DNA of 64,000 nucleotides, taken from positions 101,631 through 165,630 of the forward strand of contig NZ_JADNAT010000008.1 in the NCBI RefSeq assembly GCF_015550425.1, read 5' to 3'. The notes beneath the pieces were generated by a model, which was not told the origin of the DNA, did not search any database, and saw only the letters and a program-made list of their open reading frames with translations. The translations under genes and the position numbers were made by a program. This stretch comes from Clostridium sp. 1001275B_160808_H3. Lineage in GTDB: Bacteria > Bacillota > Clostridia > Clostridiales > Clostridiaceae. The stretch's first letter is position 1. Every line of letters starts with the position of its first letter. Shown piece by piece: positions 25,020 to 34,181 of this stretch.

Positions 25020-26630
25020 GTGATAACTGTATCAAACGTAAGCTTAAGATTTGGTGGACGTAAGCTTTTTGAAGATGTAAATATAAAATTTACTCCTGGT
25101 AACTGTTATGGTGTTATCGGTGCCAATGGTGCTGGTAAAAGTACATTCTTAAAAATACTTTCTGGAGAAATTGAACCAAACACTGGTGATGTTTCTATCG
25201 CTCCAAATACAAGAATGTCTGTTTTAAAACAAGATCATTATGCATATGATGAGTTCGAAGTTTTACAAACAGTAATAATGGGAAATAAAAGATTATATGA
25301 AATAATGGAAGAAAAAGATGCTTTATATGCAAAACCTGATTTTTCTGATGAAGATGGTATAAGAGCTTCTGAATTAGAAGGTGAATTTGCTGATATGAAC
25401 GGTTGGGAAGCTGAATCAGATGCTTCTTCATTACTTCAAGGCTTAGGAATCGGAACTGACATGCACTACAAAAAGATGTCAGAGCTAGTAGGTGGAGAAA
25501 AAGTTAAAGTTCTTTTAGCTCAAGCCTTATTCGGTAATCCTGGAATTCTAATTCTGGATGAGCCTACAAACCACTTAGATATACAATCAATTAACTGGTT
25601 AGAAGACTTCCTTTTAAGATTCGAAGGAACTGTTATCGTTGTATCCCACGATAGACACTTCTTAAATACAGTATGTACTGTAATGGCAGATGTTGATTTT
25701 GGCAAAATTAAATTATATGTTGGTAACTATGACTTCTGGTATGAATCAAGCCAATTAGCATTACAAATGGCTAAGGATCAAAACAAGAAGAAGGAAGAAA
25801 AAATTAAAGAATTACAAGACTTTATTGCAAGATTTAGTGCTAATGCTTCTAAGTCTAAGCAAGCAACTTCACGTAAGAAGTTATTAGATAAAATAACTTT
25901 AGATGATATTCAACCTTCAAGCAGAAGATATCCTTTCGTTGGATTTAAGCCTGAAAGAGAAGTTGGTAATGAAATTTTAACAGTTGAAGGCTTAACTAAG
26001 ACTATTGACGGAGTTAAAGTTTTAGATAATGTTAGCTTTAGAGTTAATAAAGATGATAAAATAGCATTCATTGGAGACAATGATATCGCTATAACAACTT
26101 TATTTAAAATAATAAATGGCGAAATGGAACCAGATAGTGGAGAATTTAAATGGGGAATTACTATAACAAAATCTTACTTCCCTAAAGATAACAACGAATT
26201 CTTCGATAACTGTGACTTAAGCCTTGTAGATTGGTTAAGACAATACTCAGGTAACACTGTTGAAGAACAATCCGAATCTTATTTAAGAGGATTCTTAGGT
26301 AGAATGTTATTCTCTGGCGAAGAAGCATTAAAGAAGGCTAGCGTATTATCAGGGGGAGAAAAGGTTAGATGTATGTTATCTAGAATGATGCTTACAAATG
26401 CTAATGTATTAATGCTAGATCAACCTACAAACCACTTAGACCTTGAATCTATAACTGCTGTTAATAACGGACTTAAAGATTATAAGAGTGTTATAATGTT
26501 TGCTTCTCATGACCATCAATTTATTCAAACTATTGCTAATAGAATAATAGATATTAAAGAAGATGGATCAATAGTAGATAGAGCTATGACATATGATGAA
26601 TACTTAGAGTTCTCAGGTAAGACTAAATAA
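25020..26630 (+). CDS. ABC-F family ATPase (YkpA/YbiT-like)
   Basis: 536 residues beginning at GTG 25020, nine bases after GAGGT. Domain 1 has an intact Walker A GANGAGKST (about 36-44), signature VGGEKVK and Walker B LILDEPTNHLD; a linker with charged helices (about 245-300) follows. Domain 2 has a degraded Walker A, GDNDIAITTLF (no GK), a good signature VLSGGEKVRC, and Walker B LMLDQPTNHLD with Gln for the catalytic Glu. ABC-F proteins act on the ribosome (translation factors or antibiotic protection) and have no membrane part. Degeneracy of site 2 seems characteristic of this Firmicutes subgroup, but I state that from memory. Confidence 0.9.
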   Translation: MITVSNVSLRFGGRKLFEDVNIKFTPGNCYGVIGANGAGKSTFLKILSGEIEPNTGDVSIAPNTRMSVLKQDHYAYDEFEVLQTVIMGNKRLYEIMEEKDALYAKPDFSDEDGIRASELEGEFADMNGWEAESDASSLLQGLGIGTDMHYKKMSELVGGEKVKVLLAQALFGNPGILILDEPTNHLDIQSINWLEDFLLRFEGTVIVVSHDRHFLNTVCTVMADVDFGKIKLYVGNYDFWYESSQLALQMAKDQNKKKEEKIKELQDFIARFSANASKSKQATSRKKLLDKITLDDIQPSSRRYPFVGFKPEREVGNEILTVEGLTKTIDGVKVLDNVSFRVNKDDKIAFIGDNDIAITTLFKIINGEMEPDSGEFKWGITITKSYFPKDNNEFFDNCDLSLVDWLRQYSGNTVEEQSESYLRGFLGRMLFSGEEALKKASVLSGGEKVRCMLSRMMLTNANVLMLDQPTNHLDLESITAVNNGLKDYKSVIMFASHDHQFIQTIANRIIDIKEDGSIVDRAMTYDEYLEFSGKTK

Positions 26631-26640
26631 AGATTTATAT

Positions 26641-26678
26641 AAAAATAAGGGGCTGTTGAAAACAGCTCCTTATTTTTT
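26641..26678. terminator. Bidirectional terminator
   Basis: AAAAATAAGGGGCTGTT and AACAGCTCCTTATTTTT around a short loop, between the ABC-F gene and the convergent acetyltransferase gene. Confidence 0.88.
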
Positions 26679-27135
26679 ATAGATTATTTATCATTCTAAT
26701 TTCTCTATATTTTACTCCTGAAAATTCATATTCAAATACTTCTTTCTTCTCAAATCCATTTTTTTCATATAAATCTATTGCGATAATATTATCAACCTCA
26801 GCACTTGTGTAAAGATTCTGATGTCCATATTTATCTACAAAGAACTCTAAAAATTTCTGTACTGCTACTTTTCCTATTCCATTATTTTGATACTTAATAT
26901 CTATCATAAATCTGCTCATTGACCATCCATTAAGTTCATCATCAAAATCATATAAAATAAAGCCTACAATATTATTATCTTTATAAATACCTAATGGATA
27001 TAAATTAGGCTCATATGCTGCTTGCACTAAATAATACATATTGGAAGCAACAAATCTTTTCTGTTCTTCACTAATTTTTAATTCTATACATTCATTATAA
27101 TTACTTCTATCAATTTCTCTAAATTCTATATTCAT
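26677..27135 (-). CDS. GNAT acetyltransferase (BltD/spermidine acetyltransferase-like)
   Basis: 152 residues with the GNAT fold. Motif A reads FMIDIKYQNNGIGKVAVQKFLEF (about 76-98; the NNGIGK turn binds the CoA pyrophosphate) and motif B AEVDNIIAIDLYEKNGFEK (about 113-131). The overall pattern, including EPNLYPLGIYKDNNIVGFILYDF, resembles BltD and PaiA-type polyamine acetyltransferases. It lies 26 bases after the MATE gene in the same direction; BltD too is encoded next to a drug pump (Blt), so coupled detoxification is a reasonable inference. Confidence 0.85.
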   Translation of the reverse strand: MNIEFREIDRSNYNECIELKISEEQKRFVASNMYYLVQAAYEPNLYPLGIYKDNNIVGFILYDFDDELNGWSMSRFMIDIKYQNNGIGKVAVQKFLEFFVDKYGHQNLYTSAEVDNIIAIDLYEKNGFEKKEVFEYEFSGVKYREIRMINNL

Positions 27136-27161
27136 CTCTAATCTCTCCCTTAATACTATAT

Positions 27162-28493
27162 TTATTTTTCTTCCTTAAACCCTCGTGCGTATTTTAAATA
27201 TAACACAATACCAATTAATAAAGTACTAACTTCTGCTACGGGAATAGTAATCCAAACTCCTATTATTCCAAATAATCTCGGTAATAATAATATCAATGGA
27301 GTAACTATAATTAAGCCTCTCATAATAGAAATTATAAAGGATTCTTTTGCTTCATTAATTGATGCAAAAAATGATGTAGTTACAATATTTAATCCCATTA
27401 TAAAGAAAGCAGTAAAATAAATTTTAATACCTTCATTTGCTATAGATAACAACTCTTGATTTCTCTCTTTGTTAAAAATATTAATTATCTCCTCAGAAAA
27501 TACTATCCCTGATAGATAACAAAGAAGTCCAATACCTGTAGCTGTAATTAAAGCATACTTATATATAATTTTAATGTTCTTAGTTTTACCTTCTCCATAA
27601 TTATTGCTTATTATAGGTTGTATTCCTTGTGCTATGCCAGTAAATATTGCAACTACTATCAAAGCAAGATTCGCTATTATTCCATAAGCGGCTACCCCTA
27701 TATTATTAGCAATATTTAAAATTGTAAAATTAAATACTAGCATTATTACTCCTGACGAAAACTCTGTTATAAATGATGGAATTCCTAATGAAACTATATT
27801 TTTTATATAACCCATATTAATTTTGCATTTTACAAACTTAAAATTATTTGCCCTTTTAATAAAATGCATTGATAACACTATTAAACTGATTATTGGAGCA
27901 AGTCCTGTTGCAAATGCAGCTCCAAACATTCCAAGTTTAAAAGGAAATATAAATATATAATCTAAAATTATATTACTAAAACTTCCTAGAAGCATTGCTA
28001 TCATAGATAGATTTGGATTATCGTCGTTTCTTACAAAGCATATTACTATATTATTTATTATAAACGCGCATGAAAACATTAAGATTGTTTTTAAATACAT
28101 TCCAGCTAAAGGATTAACAAGATTATCAGCTCCAAGTATACTAGCAATATCATATGAAAAGAGTATCCCAACACCTGTTAAAATTAATCCGACCAACACT
28201 CCTAAAATAATTGCATGAGTAAAAATTTTATTTGCTTTTTTCTCATTATTCCTACCTCTATAAATAGAATATTTTGTTGCTGCCCCCATTCCAATCATTA
28301 ATCCAAGTCCACTAACTAAACTATATACAGGTAAAACTAAGTTTAATGCAGTTAATCCAATGCTTCCTACTCCATTTGCTACAAAAAATGTATCTGCTAA
28401 TATATAACATGAAAGTCCTATCATACTAATAACATTGAAAGATACATATTTTATAAAATCCTTTAAAATATCATTACTTAATTCTTTTCTCAT
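27162..28493 (-). CDS. MATE-family multidrug/cation efflux pump (MepA-like)
   Basis: 443 residues, 12 predicted membrane helices in two six-helix halves, with the MATE hallmarks GLGLMIGMGAATKYSIYRG (first half) and GIAQGIQPIISNNYGEG (second half). Na+- or H+-driven export is expected. GGGGG lies ten bases before the ATG. The leader holds a candidate guanidine-IV (mepA motif) riboswitch and terminator, so guanidinium or a related cation is a likely inducer, possibly the substrate. An acetyltransferase gene follows in the same operon. Confidence 0.9.
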   Translation of the reverse strand: MRKELSNDILKDFIKYVSFNVISMIGLSCYILADTFFVANGVGSIGLTALNLVLPVYSLVSGLGLMIGMGAATKYSIYRGRNNEKKANKIFTHAIILGVLVGLILTGVGILFSYDIASILGADNLVNPLAGMYLKTILMFSCAFIINNIVICFVRNDDNPNLSMIAMLLGSFSNIILDYIFIFPFKLGMFGAAFATGLAPIISLIVLSMHFIKRANNFKFVKCKINMGYIKNIVSLGIPSFITEFSSGVIMLVFNFTILNIANNIGVAAYGIIANLALIVVAIFTGIAQGIQPIISNNYGEGKTKNIKIIYKYALITATGIGLLCYLSGIVFSEEIINIFNKERNQELLSIANEGIKIYFTAFFIMGLNIVTTSFFASINEAKESFIISIMRGLIIVTPLILLLPRLFGIIGVWITIPVAEVSTLLIGIVLYLKYARGFKEEK

Positions 28494-28512
28494 AACTCTT
28501 CCCCCTATAAAT

Positions 28513-28612
28513 AAAAAAGCATTAGGTGGTTCATACCCAAAGGCCTAATGGCATGAATCCCTAATGCTTGCTATGCGAATATTATGTCCGGCGACATAAC
28601 TACTCAAGACTA
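28513..28612 (-). promoter_or_regulatory. Candidate guanidine-IV riboswitch (mepA motif) with terminator
   Basis: Read on the minus strand. A hairpin TTATGTC-GCCG-GACATAA (28599-28582) is followed by ATATTCGCATAGC and a long terminator: GCATTAG (28567-28561) with GATTCAT pairs to ATGAAC with CTAATGC, then a T-run (28518-28513). Several copies of CATTAGG/CCTAATG in the leader allow alternative pairings. Position before a MATE gene, a GCCGGA-bearing hairpin and an overlapping terminator match the published mepA/guanidine-IV class as I remember it. No covariance search was possible, so class assignment is tentative; that it is a regulated leader is much firmer. Confidence 0.6.
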
Positions 28613-28712
28613 TTTAATTGAAACAATATTATTACAATTTACTGTTATTGTCAATATTTAAAAATTCTAAAATAGTTTAATTATAATATTATACCTTGTA
28701 TTATCTAATATT

Positions 28713-29501
28713 CTATTTCTCAATCATCATTTCTATACATTCACTAACGCTCGAAACATGATTATTTGCATAACCTTTTAATTCTTCTTCTACGTGATGA
28801 AAAGTGAAGCTATTCTTAGTTAATTTAAACATAGATAAATCATTATATGAATCTCCAATTGCATAAAGCTTTTCTATATCTAATTTATTAAGTTCTAATA
28901 ATTTTTTTAGTCCATTTCCTTTTGAACAATCCTTAGGAGCTATATCAACAAAGTATTGATTTCTAAAAGCTTCTAAAGCATGTCCGTATTTCTTTATTAA
29001 TAATTCTTTTGCTTCTTCAGCTTTATTTATATTCATATTTTTTGCAAATAAGCTTATAATTGAGTAATTTCTTTTTTCCGAAAATACATCTTCCTTTGAT
29101 ATTACACCTTTGAAGTAATCCATTAAATGTTCTATTCCACTAAAGTCTTCTGGTTCTATAAGATAATTGCTTCCTTCATGTTCAAAATGAACACAAATAT
29201 CTTCCTCACCTATAAAATCTCTAAATACCTCTTCTGCAACTTCATTACCGATATAATTATCATAAATTACATTATCATTACTATCTATTATTATAGATCC
29301 ATTGCATGCAACTATATAATCATATTTTATTTCAGGATATTCATTAAATATTTTATGTATTCCTTCTAGGCTTCTTCCAGTTGATATTATGAACTTATGT
29401 CCCTCTTCTTTAAGTTTTAATATAGCATTTATATCTTCTTCCTTAATAGTATTATCATGTTGTACTAAAGTTCCATCTAAATCACAAGCTAAGTATTTCA
29501 T
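28713..29501 (-). CDS. Cof-type HAD-IIB phosphatase
   Basis: 262 residues with HAD motif I CDLDGTLVQ (nucleophile Asp7, Asp9), motif II STGRSLEG, a type IIB cap in the middle, the Lys motif KGNGLKKLLE and motif IV IGDSYNDLSMF. The family (YwpJ, YkrA, Cof) dephosphorylates sugar phosphates, pyridoxal phosphate or FMN. GGGGAG precedes the ATG; it is monocistronic. The substrate is not predictable. Confidence 0.9.
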   Translation of the reverse strand: MKYLACDLDGTLVQHDNTIKEEDINAILKLKEEGHKFIISTGRSLEGIHKIFNEYPEIKYDYIVACNGSIIIDSNDNVIYDNYIGNEVAEEVFRDFIGEEDICVHFEHEGSNYLIEPEDFSGIEHLMDYFKGVISKEDVFSEKRNYSIISLFAKNMNINKAEEAKELLIKKYGHALEAFRNQYFVDIAPKDCSKGNGLKKLLELNKLDIEKLYAIGDSYNDLSMFKLTKNSFTFHHVEEELKGYANNHVSSVSECIEMMIEK

Positions 29502-29691
29502 CTATATACACTCCCCTAATATTTTCTACTTTCAAATTATAACATATAGTACTAATTTTAATTTTTAAGATATGAAATTTTGCACTTAATTATATTTTTC
29601 TTATTATGCTTAACATTAATTATTTTCACTACACCATTCTTTGTGAAATATAAATAATTATTTTCAAATTATATATAAGAAAATCTAAAAT

Positions 29692-29733
29692 AAAAAGCAA
29701 AATAACACTGATATCATGTTATTTTGCTTTTTT
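29692..29733 (-). terminator. Terminator of the hydrogenase gene
   Basis: AAAAGCAAAATAACA and TGTTATTTTGCTTTT form a strong stem with T-run, 14 bases past the stop. Confidence 0.9.
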
Positions 29734-29746
29734 ATTTTAACTTATT

Positions 29747-31474
29747 TTATTTGTTATATTTTATATGAAGTAATTCGTGAGCCTTTCCATGTCCTGGTTC
29801 CCCCATAAATGTTTCATACATTTTATTTAAAGCACCATTTTCATGTGATTTTCTCTTCTTTAATACATTTTTATCTTGGTTATATAATACTGATGCTCTT
29901 ACGCTTCTGATATCCATAGTTAATCTATCTGAAGCATTTACATGAGGTTGTCCACCACCATTTACACATCCACCTGGGCATGCCATTACTTCTATAAAGT
30001 GATAGTTTTTCTCATTAATTTTTCCACTCTTCATAAAATCAAATAGACTTGAAGCTCCATTTATAACTGCAACATTATAATTTTCTCCACCAATTTCAAC
30101 TGTAGATTCTTTTATTCCAGCTAAGCCTCTTACTTGCTCATATTCTATATTTTCTAAATCTTTACCTTCAACAAAGTCTTTCGCTGTTCTTAGTGCAGCT
30201 TCCATAACACCACCTGTTGCTCCAAATATAGCACCTGCTCCAGTGTATTCACCCATTGCTGGATCTGCTTCACTATCCTCAAGTTTAGCAAAATCTATTT
30301 TTGCATCTTTAATCATCTTTGCTAATTCTCTTGTTGTTATTACAGCATCTATATTTCTTATACCGTCATTTTCCATTTCAGGTCTATCAGCTTCATATTT
30401 CTTAGCAGTACAAGGCATTATTGTTACTGTAAATATTCTCTTTGGATCTATATCAACAACTTGTGGGTAATAGGTTTTACTAGCTGTTCCAAATATTTGT
30501 TGTGGTGACTTAGCACTAGATAAATGATCTATAAAGTTTGGATAATAATTTTCAACTTGTCTAACCCATGCAGGACAACAAGATGTAAACATAGGGAATG
30601 GCCCACCAGTTTTAATTCTTTGAATTAACTCTGTAGCTTCTTCCATTATTGTCATATCTGCTCCAAAGTTTATATCAAATATCTTATCAAATCCAAGCTG
30701 TCTTAAAGCTGTATATACCTTACCTGTAACATCTATCCCATAACCCATCTTAAATAGTTCTCCCATAGCAGTTCTAACTGATGGTGCCATTGCGACTATA
30801 ACATGTTTTTCCTCATCTGCTAATGCATCTTTTACTCTATCCATATGAGATTTTTCTGATAAAGCATCTACAGGACATGCTGCTACACATTGTCCACATA
30901 ATAAACAATTAGTATCATCAAAGCACTTTAAATTTTCTGGTCCAACTATTTTTTGTCCATCTACTTCTATGAACTTTATTGATTCAGTTCCTGTCTTTGT
31001 TCTACATGCAGCTACACATCTTCCACATGTAACACACTTTGTTCTATCTAAAACTATTGATTTACTTCTATCATCTACATATTCAGATTTATCCGCAACA
31101 ACAAAAGGCTTAGAAGCTCTTGCTTTAGTTTTTATTACTAATTTTAAAAATTCACAGTTTTCTCTTCTTTTGCATGGTCCACATTTGAATTCATGCTTAT
31201 CTAATAATGATGAAACTGTACTTTTAACTTCTTCTTGAACTCTTTCTGTATTAGTGTTAATAACCATTCCATCTTCTGGAACAAGGCAACACGCTTTAAC
31301 TAAATCTTCTTGTCCTTCAACTTCAACTAAACATACTCCACATTGTCCAACATTGCTACAATCCTCTAAAAAACATAAAGCTGGAATATCTATTCCGTTC
31401 TCTTTAGCTATTTTCATTAAGTTTTTATCATCACTCACTAGAATTTTATTTCCATTAATAGTTATGTTTTTCAT
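29747..31474 (-). CDS. hydA: [FeFe] hydrogenase, monomeric CpI type
   Basis: 575 residues, collinear with C. pasteurianum CpI. [2Fe-2S] ligands Cys34, 46, 49 and 62; distal [4Fe-4S] His94, Cys98, 101 and 107; two further [4Fe-4S] clusters from CVTCGRCVAAC (147-157) and CLLCGQCVAAC (190-200). The H-cluster ligands are Cys300 (TSCCP), Cys355 (MPCTAKK), Cys499 and Cys503 (MACPGGC), with the proton-relay Cys299 present. The C-terminal small-subunit-like helix is complete. It evolves H2 from reduced ferredoxin during fermentation and needs HydEFG, which are not in the window. It is a single gene with a Rex-type site at its promoter. Confidence 0.97.
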   Translation of the reverse strand: MKNITINGNKILVSDDKNLMKIAKENGIDIPALCFLEDCSNVGQCGVCLVEVEGQEDLVKACCLVPEDGMVINTNTERVQEEVKSTVSSLLDKHEFKCGPCKRRENCEFLKLVIKTKARASKPFVVADKSEYVDDRSKSIVLDRTKCVTCGRCVAACRTKTGTESIKFIEVDGQKIVGPENLKCFDDTNCLLCGQCVAACPVDALSEKSHMDRVKDALADEEKHVIVAMAPSVRTAMGELFKMGYGIDVTGKVYTALRQLGFDKIFDINFGADMTIMEEATELIQRIKTGGPFPMFTSCCPAWVRQVENYYPNFIDHLSSAKSPQQIFGTASKTYYPQVVDIDPKRIFTVTIMPCTAKKYEADRPEMENDGIRNIDAVITTRELAKMIKDAKIDFAKLEDSEADPAMGEYTGAGAIFGATGGVMEAALRTAKDFVEGKDLENIEYEQVRGLAGIKESTVEIGGENYNVAVINGASSLFDFMKSGKINEKNYHFIEVMACPGGCVNGGGQPHVNASDRLTMDIRSVRASVLYNQDKNVLKKRKSHENGALNKMYETFMGEPGHGKAHELLHIKYNK

Positions 31475-31513
31475 TATAATTCCCCCTATAATTGAATGGT
31501 AAGTAAATTTCTT

Positions 31514-31531
31514 TTGTTACAATATTAACAA
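31514..31531. promoter_or_regulatory. Rex (NADH/NAD+) operator at the hydrogenase promoter
   Basis: TTGTTAC-AATA-TTAACAA matches the clostridial Rex consensus TTGTTAA-N4-TTAACAA at 13 of 14 fixed positions. It lies just downstream of a TAAAAT -10 box (31541-31536), a repressing position. Confidence 0.7.
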
Positions 31532-31737
31532 TTTCATTTTACACCATATTTACAATAATTACTATCCTTTAATTATTATTGTTTTCTTCAACTTTCCCAC
31601 TTATGATTTTACGCTAAAAATTGCACATGGACAATGTAAAATTATAACCAAAGGTGTATTCTTTTAGTTCTTTTTATTAAAATACAAATTAAATACTTAA
31701 ATTTATATCATTTGATATTAATGTTTAGTATCTACTT

Positions 31738-32061
31738 TTAACTATGCGTATCTGCTTTCATTTCCCAATGTATAACAAAAGCTAGTATAGCTCTTAAAAT
31801 TATTATTGCCGCTAATATATACATCTCATCTAAAGACCTTACAATTACTGTTTTTAATATTTCTGCCCCTAACTTAAATTCAAGTGCAAGTGTTAATGAC
31901 TGCGCAAATTCTACTTTTATAGGATAATTATTTCTAGTGATTATATTTAGTATAAATTTATAAAAAGCCTTAACCGCACCAACTATTATTATCAATATTC
32001 CCATTGATTCTAAAAGATGTATGGCAAATGGAGTTACCAACTCAACAAAATGCTCTATCAA
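31738..32061 (-). CDS. DUF1622 small membrane protein
   Basis: 107 residues from TTG 32061, which has GGAGGGG six bases upstream; an earlier in-frame TTG lies before that site. Three hydrophobic helices (FAIHLLESMGILIIIVGAVKAF, a middle LTLALEFKLGAEILKTVIV with a conserved Glu, and MYILAAIIILRAILAFVIH) give the DUF1622 pattern. Function is unknown. It is monocistronic, between hydA and the divergent psd gene. Confidence 0.85.
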   Translation of the reverse strand: MIEHFVELVTPFAIHLLESMGILIIIVGAVKAFYKFILNIITRNNYPIKVEFAQSLTLALEFKLGAEILKTVIVRSLDEMYILAAIIILRAILAFVIHWEMKADTHS

Positions 32062-32203
32062 ACCTATCCCCTCCAAACTTGTCTTTATTACCAATTATCT
32101 TTTATAATAAAAAATAAGTAAAGTGAATTTAAACAAATTTAGAATTTTTATTGCATTTTTATGTTAATATAATACTATAAAATATATTTATTTGAGGTAC
32201 CAT

Positions 32204-33091
32204 ATGATACAAGTGTATAATAGAAAAACAAACAATTATGAAGTAGAAAAGGTCGCAGGAGGAAATTATATAAAATGGTCTTATGATTCACCTGTTGGAA
32301 AAAGCATAACAGAGCTTTTAGTTAAGAAAAAGTTATTTTCAAAGCTTTACGGAGCTTATTGCGATACTTCATTAAGCAAGAGGAAAATATCTAATTTTAT
32401 AAAAGATTTTGATATAGATATGAATATAAGTTCAAGTACGATTGATGATTTTAATAATTTCAATGATTTCTTTGTGAGATCATTAAAAAAAGATGCAAGA
32501 CCTATTGCATCTGATAATAACCTTCTTATTTCTCCTGGAGATGGAAGATTATTTGCATATGAAAATATTTCTATTGATAAATTAGTTCAAGTTAAAGGAA
32601 TTCACTATAGTTTATCTGAGTTAATTGGAGATAATGATATTGCTAAAGAATATGAAGGCGGAGTATGTCTAGTTTTAAGACTTTGTCCAACAGACTATCA
32701 TAGATTCCATTTTATTGATAATGGAATCCCTATGCAAAGCAATTTCATAAATGGTAACTATTATTCTGTTAATCCAGTTGCTCTCGAAAGAATTCCTAAA
32801 CTTTATTGTCAAAACAAAAGGGAATGGAGCATATTTAAATCTGATAACTTCAACGATATTATTCATATTGAAGTTGGCGCTACTTGTGTTGGAACAATAA
32901 TCCAAACATATACTCCTGGTAATAGGGTTTTAAAAGGTGAAGAAAAAGGCTATTTTAAATTTGGTGGCTCAACTACAATTCTTCTATTTAAAAAGGATAC
33001 AGTTAAAATTGATGAAGATATACTAAATCAAACAGAGCTTGGATTTGAATGTAAAGTATTAATGGGAGAAGTAATAGGAAAAAGAAACTAA
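32204..33091 (+). CDS. psd: Phosphatidylserine decarboxylase proenzyme
   Basis: 295 residues from ATG 32204 (GAGGT eight bases upstream). Diagnostic blocks: [35 protein letters not shown] and [12 protein letters not shown]. The self-cleavage site reads FGGST, a GGST variant of the usual LGST; the Ser becomes the pyruvoyl group. The enzyme makes phosphatidylethanolamine from phosphatidylserine at the membrane. No phosphatidylserine synthase gene is adjacent. An unnamed MurR/RpiR gene follows on the same strand after 120 bases. Confidence 0.93.
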   Translation: MIQVYNRKTNNYEVEKVAGGNYIKWSYDSPVGKSITELLVKKKLFSKLYGAYCDTSLSKRKISNFIKDFDIDMNISSSTIDDFNNFNDFFVRSLKKDARPIASDNNLLISPGDGRLFAYENISIDKLVQVKGIHYSLSELIGDNDIAKEYEGGVCLVLRLCPTDYHRFHFIDNGIPMQSNFINGNYYSVNPVALERIPKLYCQNKREWSIFKSDNFNDIIHIEVGATCVGTIIQTYTPGNRVLKGEEKGYFKFGGSTTILLFKKDTVKIDEDILNQTELGFECKVLMGEVIGKRN

Positions 33092-33212
33092 TATATTCGT
33101 ATTTTTAATAGTTTCTTATGAACTATCGAAGTAAATATTAAGGTATAAATTATAACAGGTAACTAAAGTAAAATTTCTTATATAATAAAATATATTATAG
33201 GAGTAAGTATTT

Positions 33213-34016
33213 ATGGGGGATTTAATATATAGATTATTATTATTTTTAAATAGCAGTAAAGAAAATGATATTAATTATAATATTGCAATAACGATGCTTA
33301 GAAATATACGTTCTATTCCTGATATGTCCATAAATAAGCTAGCTGATCTTTGTTTTACATCTCCAGCTGCTATTACAAGGTTTTGTCACAAATTAGGGTA
33401 TTCTAATTTGATAGAATTTAAAGAAAATATAAAAATAAATATAGGTCATTATAATGAAGGTCTTATGAAGCCTAAAGCATTGTATTATGATCTTTCAAGA
33501 GAAGATATATTAAATAATATGTCTTTAGAAATCATAAATGAAATAGAAACCTTTAAATCATTTATAGATTTAAAGGTTGTTGATAGAGTAGTTGAACTTA
33601 TTTTTAATAGTAATAATGTTTGTATATTCGGAACACAATTTTCACAATTAATGGCTCAGGACCTACAGCGTAAATTAGCTAATTTGTCTAAACTTATATA
33701 TCATGCTAATGATGTTCAAGAGCAGGAAAGATTAGCTGATGATTTGGATGAAAGTTCCTTAGCAATTCTAATTTCTCCTACTGGTAGATTTACTCTATAT
33801 CATGAAAGACTTTGGGAAAAGATAGAGAAAAGTCCCACTACAGTAGTTGTTATTACCGAGCAACATAAACCTGAATATATAAAAAGAAGTGATTATATAA
33901 TTTATCTGCCACCTAGAAATGATTCAAATGAATATGTTCAAAGTCACAGATATGACTTAAGCTATCTAATTGAATATATTTATGTTAGATACGGAAGCAT
34001 GTATAAAAACATTTAA
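33213..34016 (+). CDS. MurR/RpiR-family transcriptional regulator
   Basis: 267 residues. N-terminal HTH_6 domain (about 1-75) with SINKLADLCFTSPAAITRFCHKLGYSNLIEFK, followed by a SIS sugar-isomerase-type domain (about 105-240) containing NVCIFGTQFSQLMAQDLQRKL and SLAILISPTGRF. Such proteins sense phosphosugars. The convergent neighbour is a GH4 phospho-glycosidase, so control of a phospho-beta-glucoside pathway is plausible, although the genes are not in one operon. Confidence 0.9.
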   Translation: MGDLIYRLLLFLNSSKENDINYNIAITMLRNIRSIPDMSINKLADLCFTSPAAITRFCHKLGYSNLIEFKENIKINIGHYNEGLMKPKALYYDLSREDILNNMSLEIINEIETFKSFIDLKVVDRVVELIFNSNNVCIFGTQFSQLMAQDLQRKLANLSKLIYHANDVQEQERLADDLDESSLAILISPTGRFTLYHERLWEKIEKSPTTVVVITEQHKPEYIKRSDYIIYLPPRNDSNEYVQSHRYDLSYLIEYIYVRYGSMYKNI

Positions 34017-34076
34017 TAGTAAAAAAGTAAAGGTAAAAAACTTAAGGAAATCTATTTCAGGCTAGCTTCAGTAACT

Positions 34077-34112
34077 AAAAAGGAACTCAATTTTTAAATT
34101 GAGTTCCTTTTT
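34077..34112. terminator. Bidirectional terminator
   Basis: A perfect 17-bp stem, arms AAAAAGGAACTCAATTT and AAATTGAGTTCCTTTTT, between the RpiR regulator and GH4 gene. A smaller hairpin AACTCAT/ATGAGTT follows at 34121-34138. Confidence 0.92.
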
Positions 34113-34181
34113 CATTACATAACTCATCAAGATGAGTTATTTCCTTAATTATTCATTATGCATTGTCCATTATAAATTGCA

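Noticed and set aside
28513..28612. Purine, guanidine-I or preQ1 riboswitch for the MATE leader
   Set aside because: The conserved junction and loop sequences of these classes are not seen; the GCCGGA hairpin plus overlapping terminator fits the mepA motif better.
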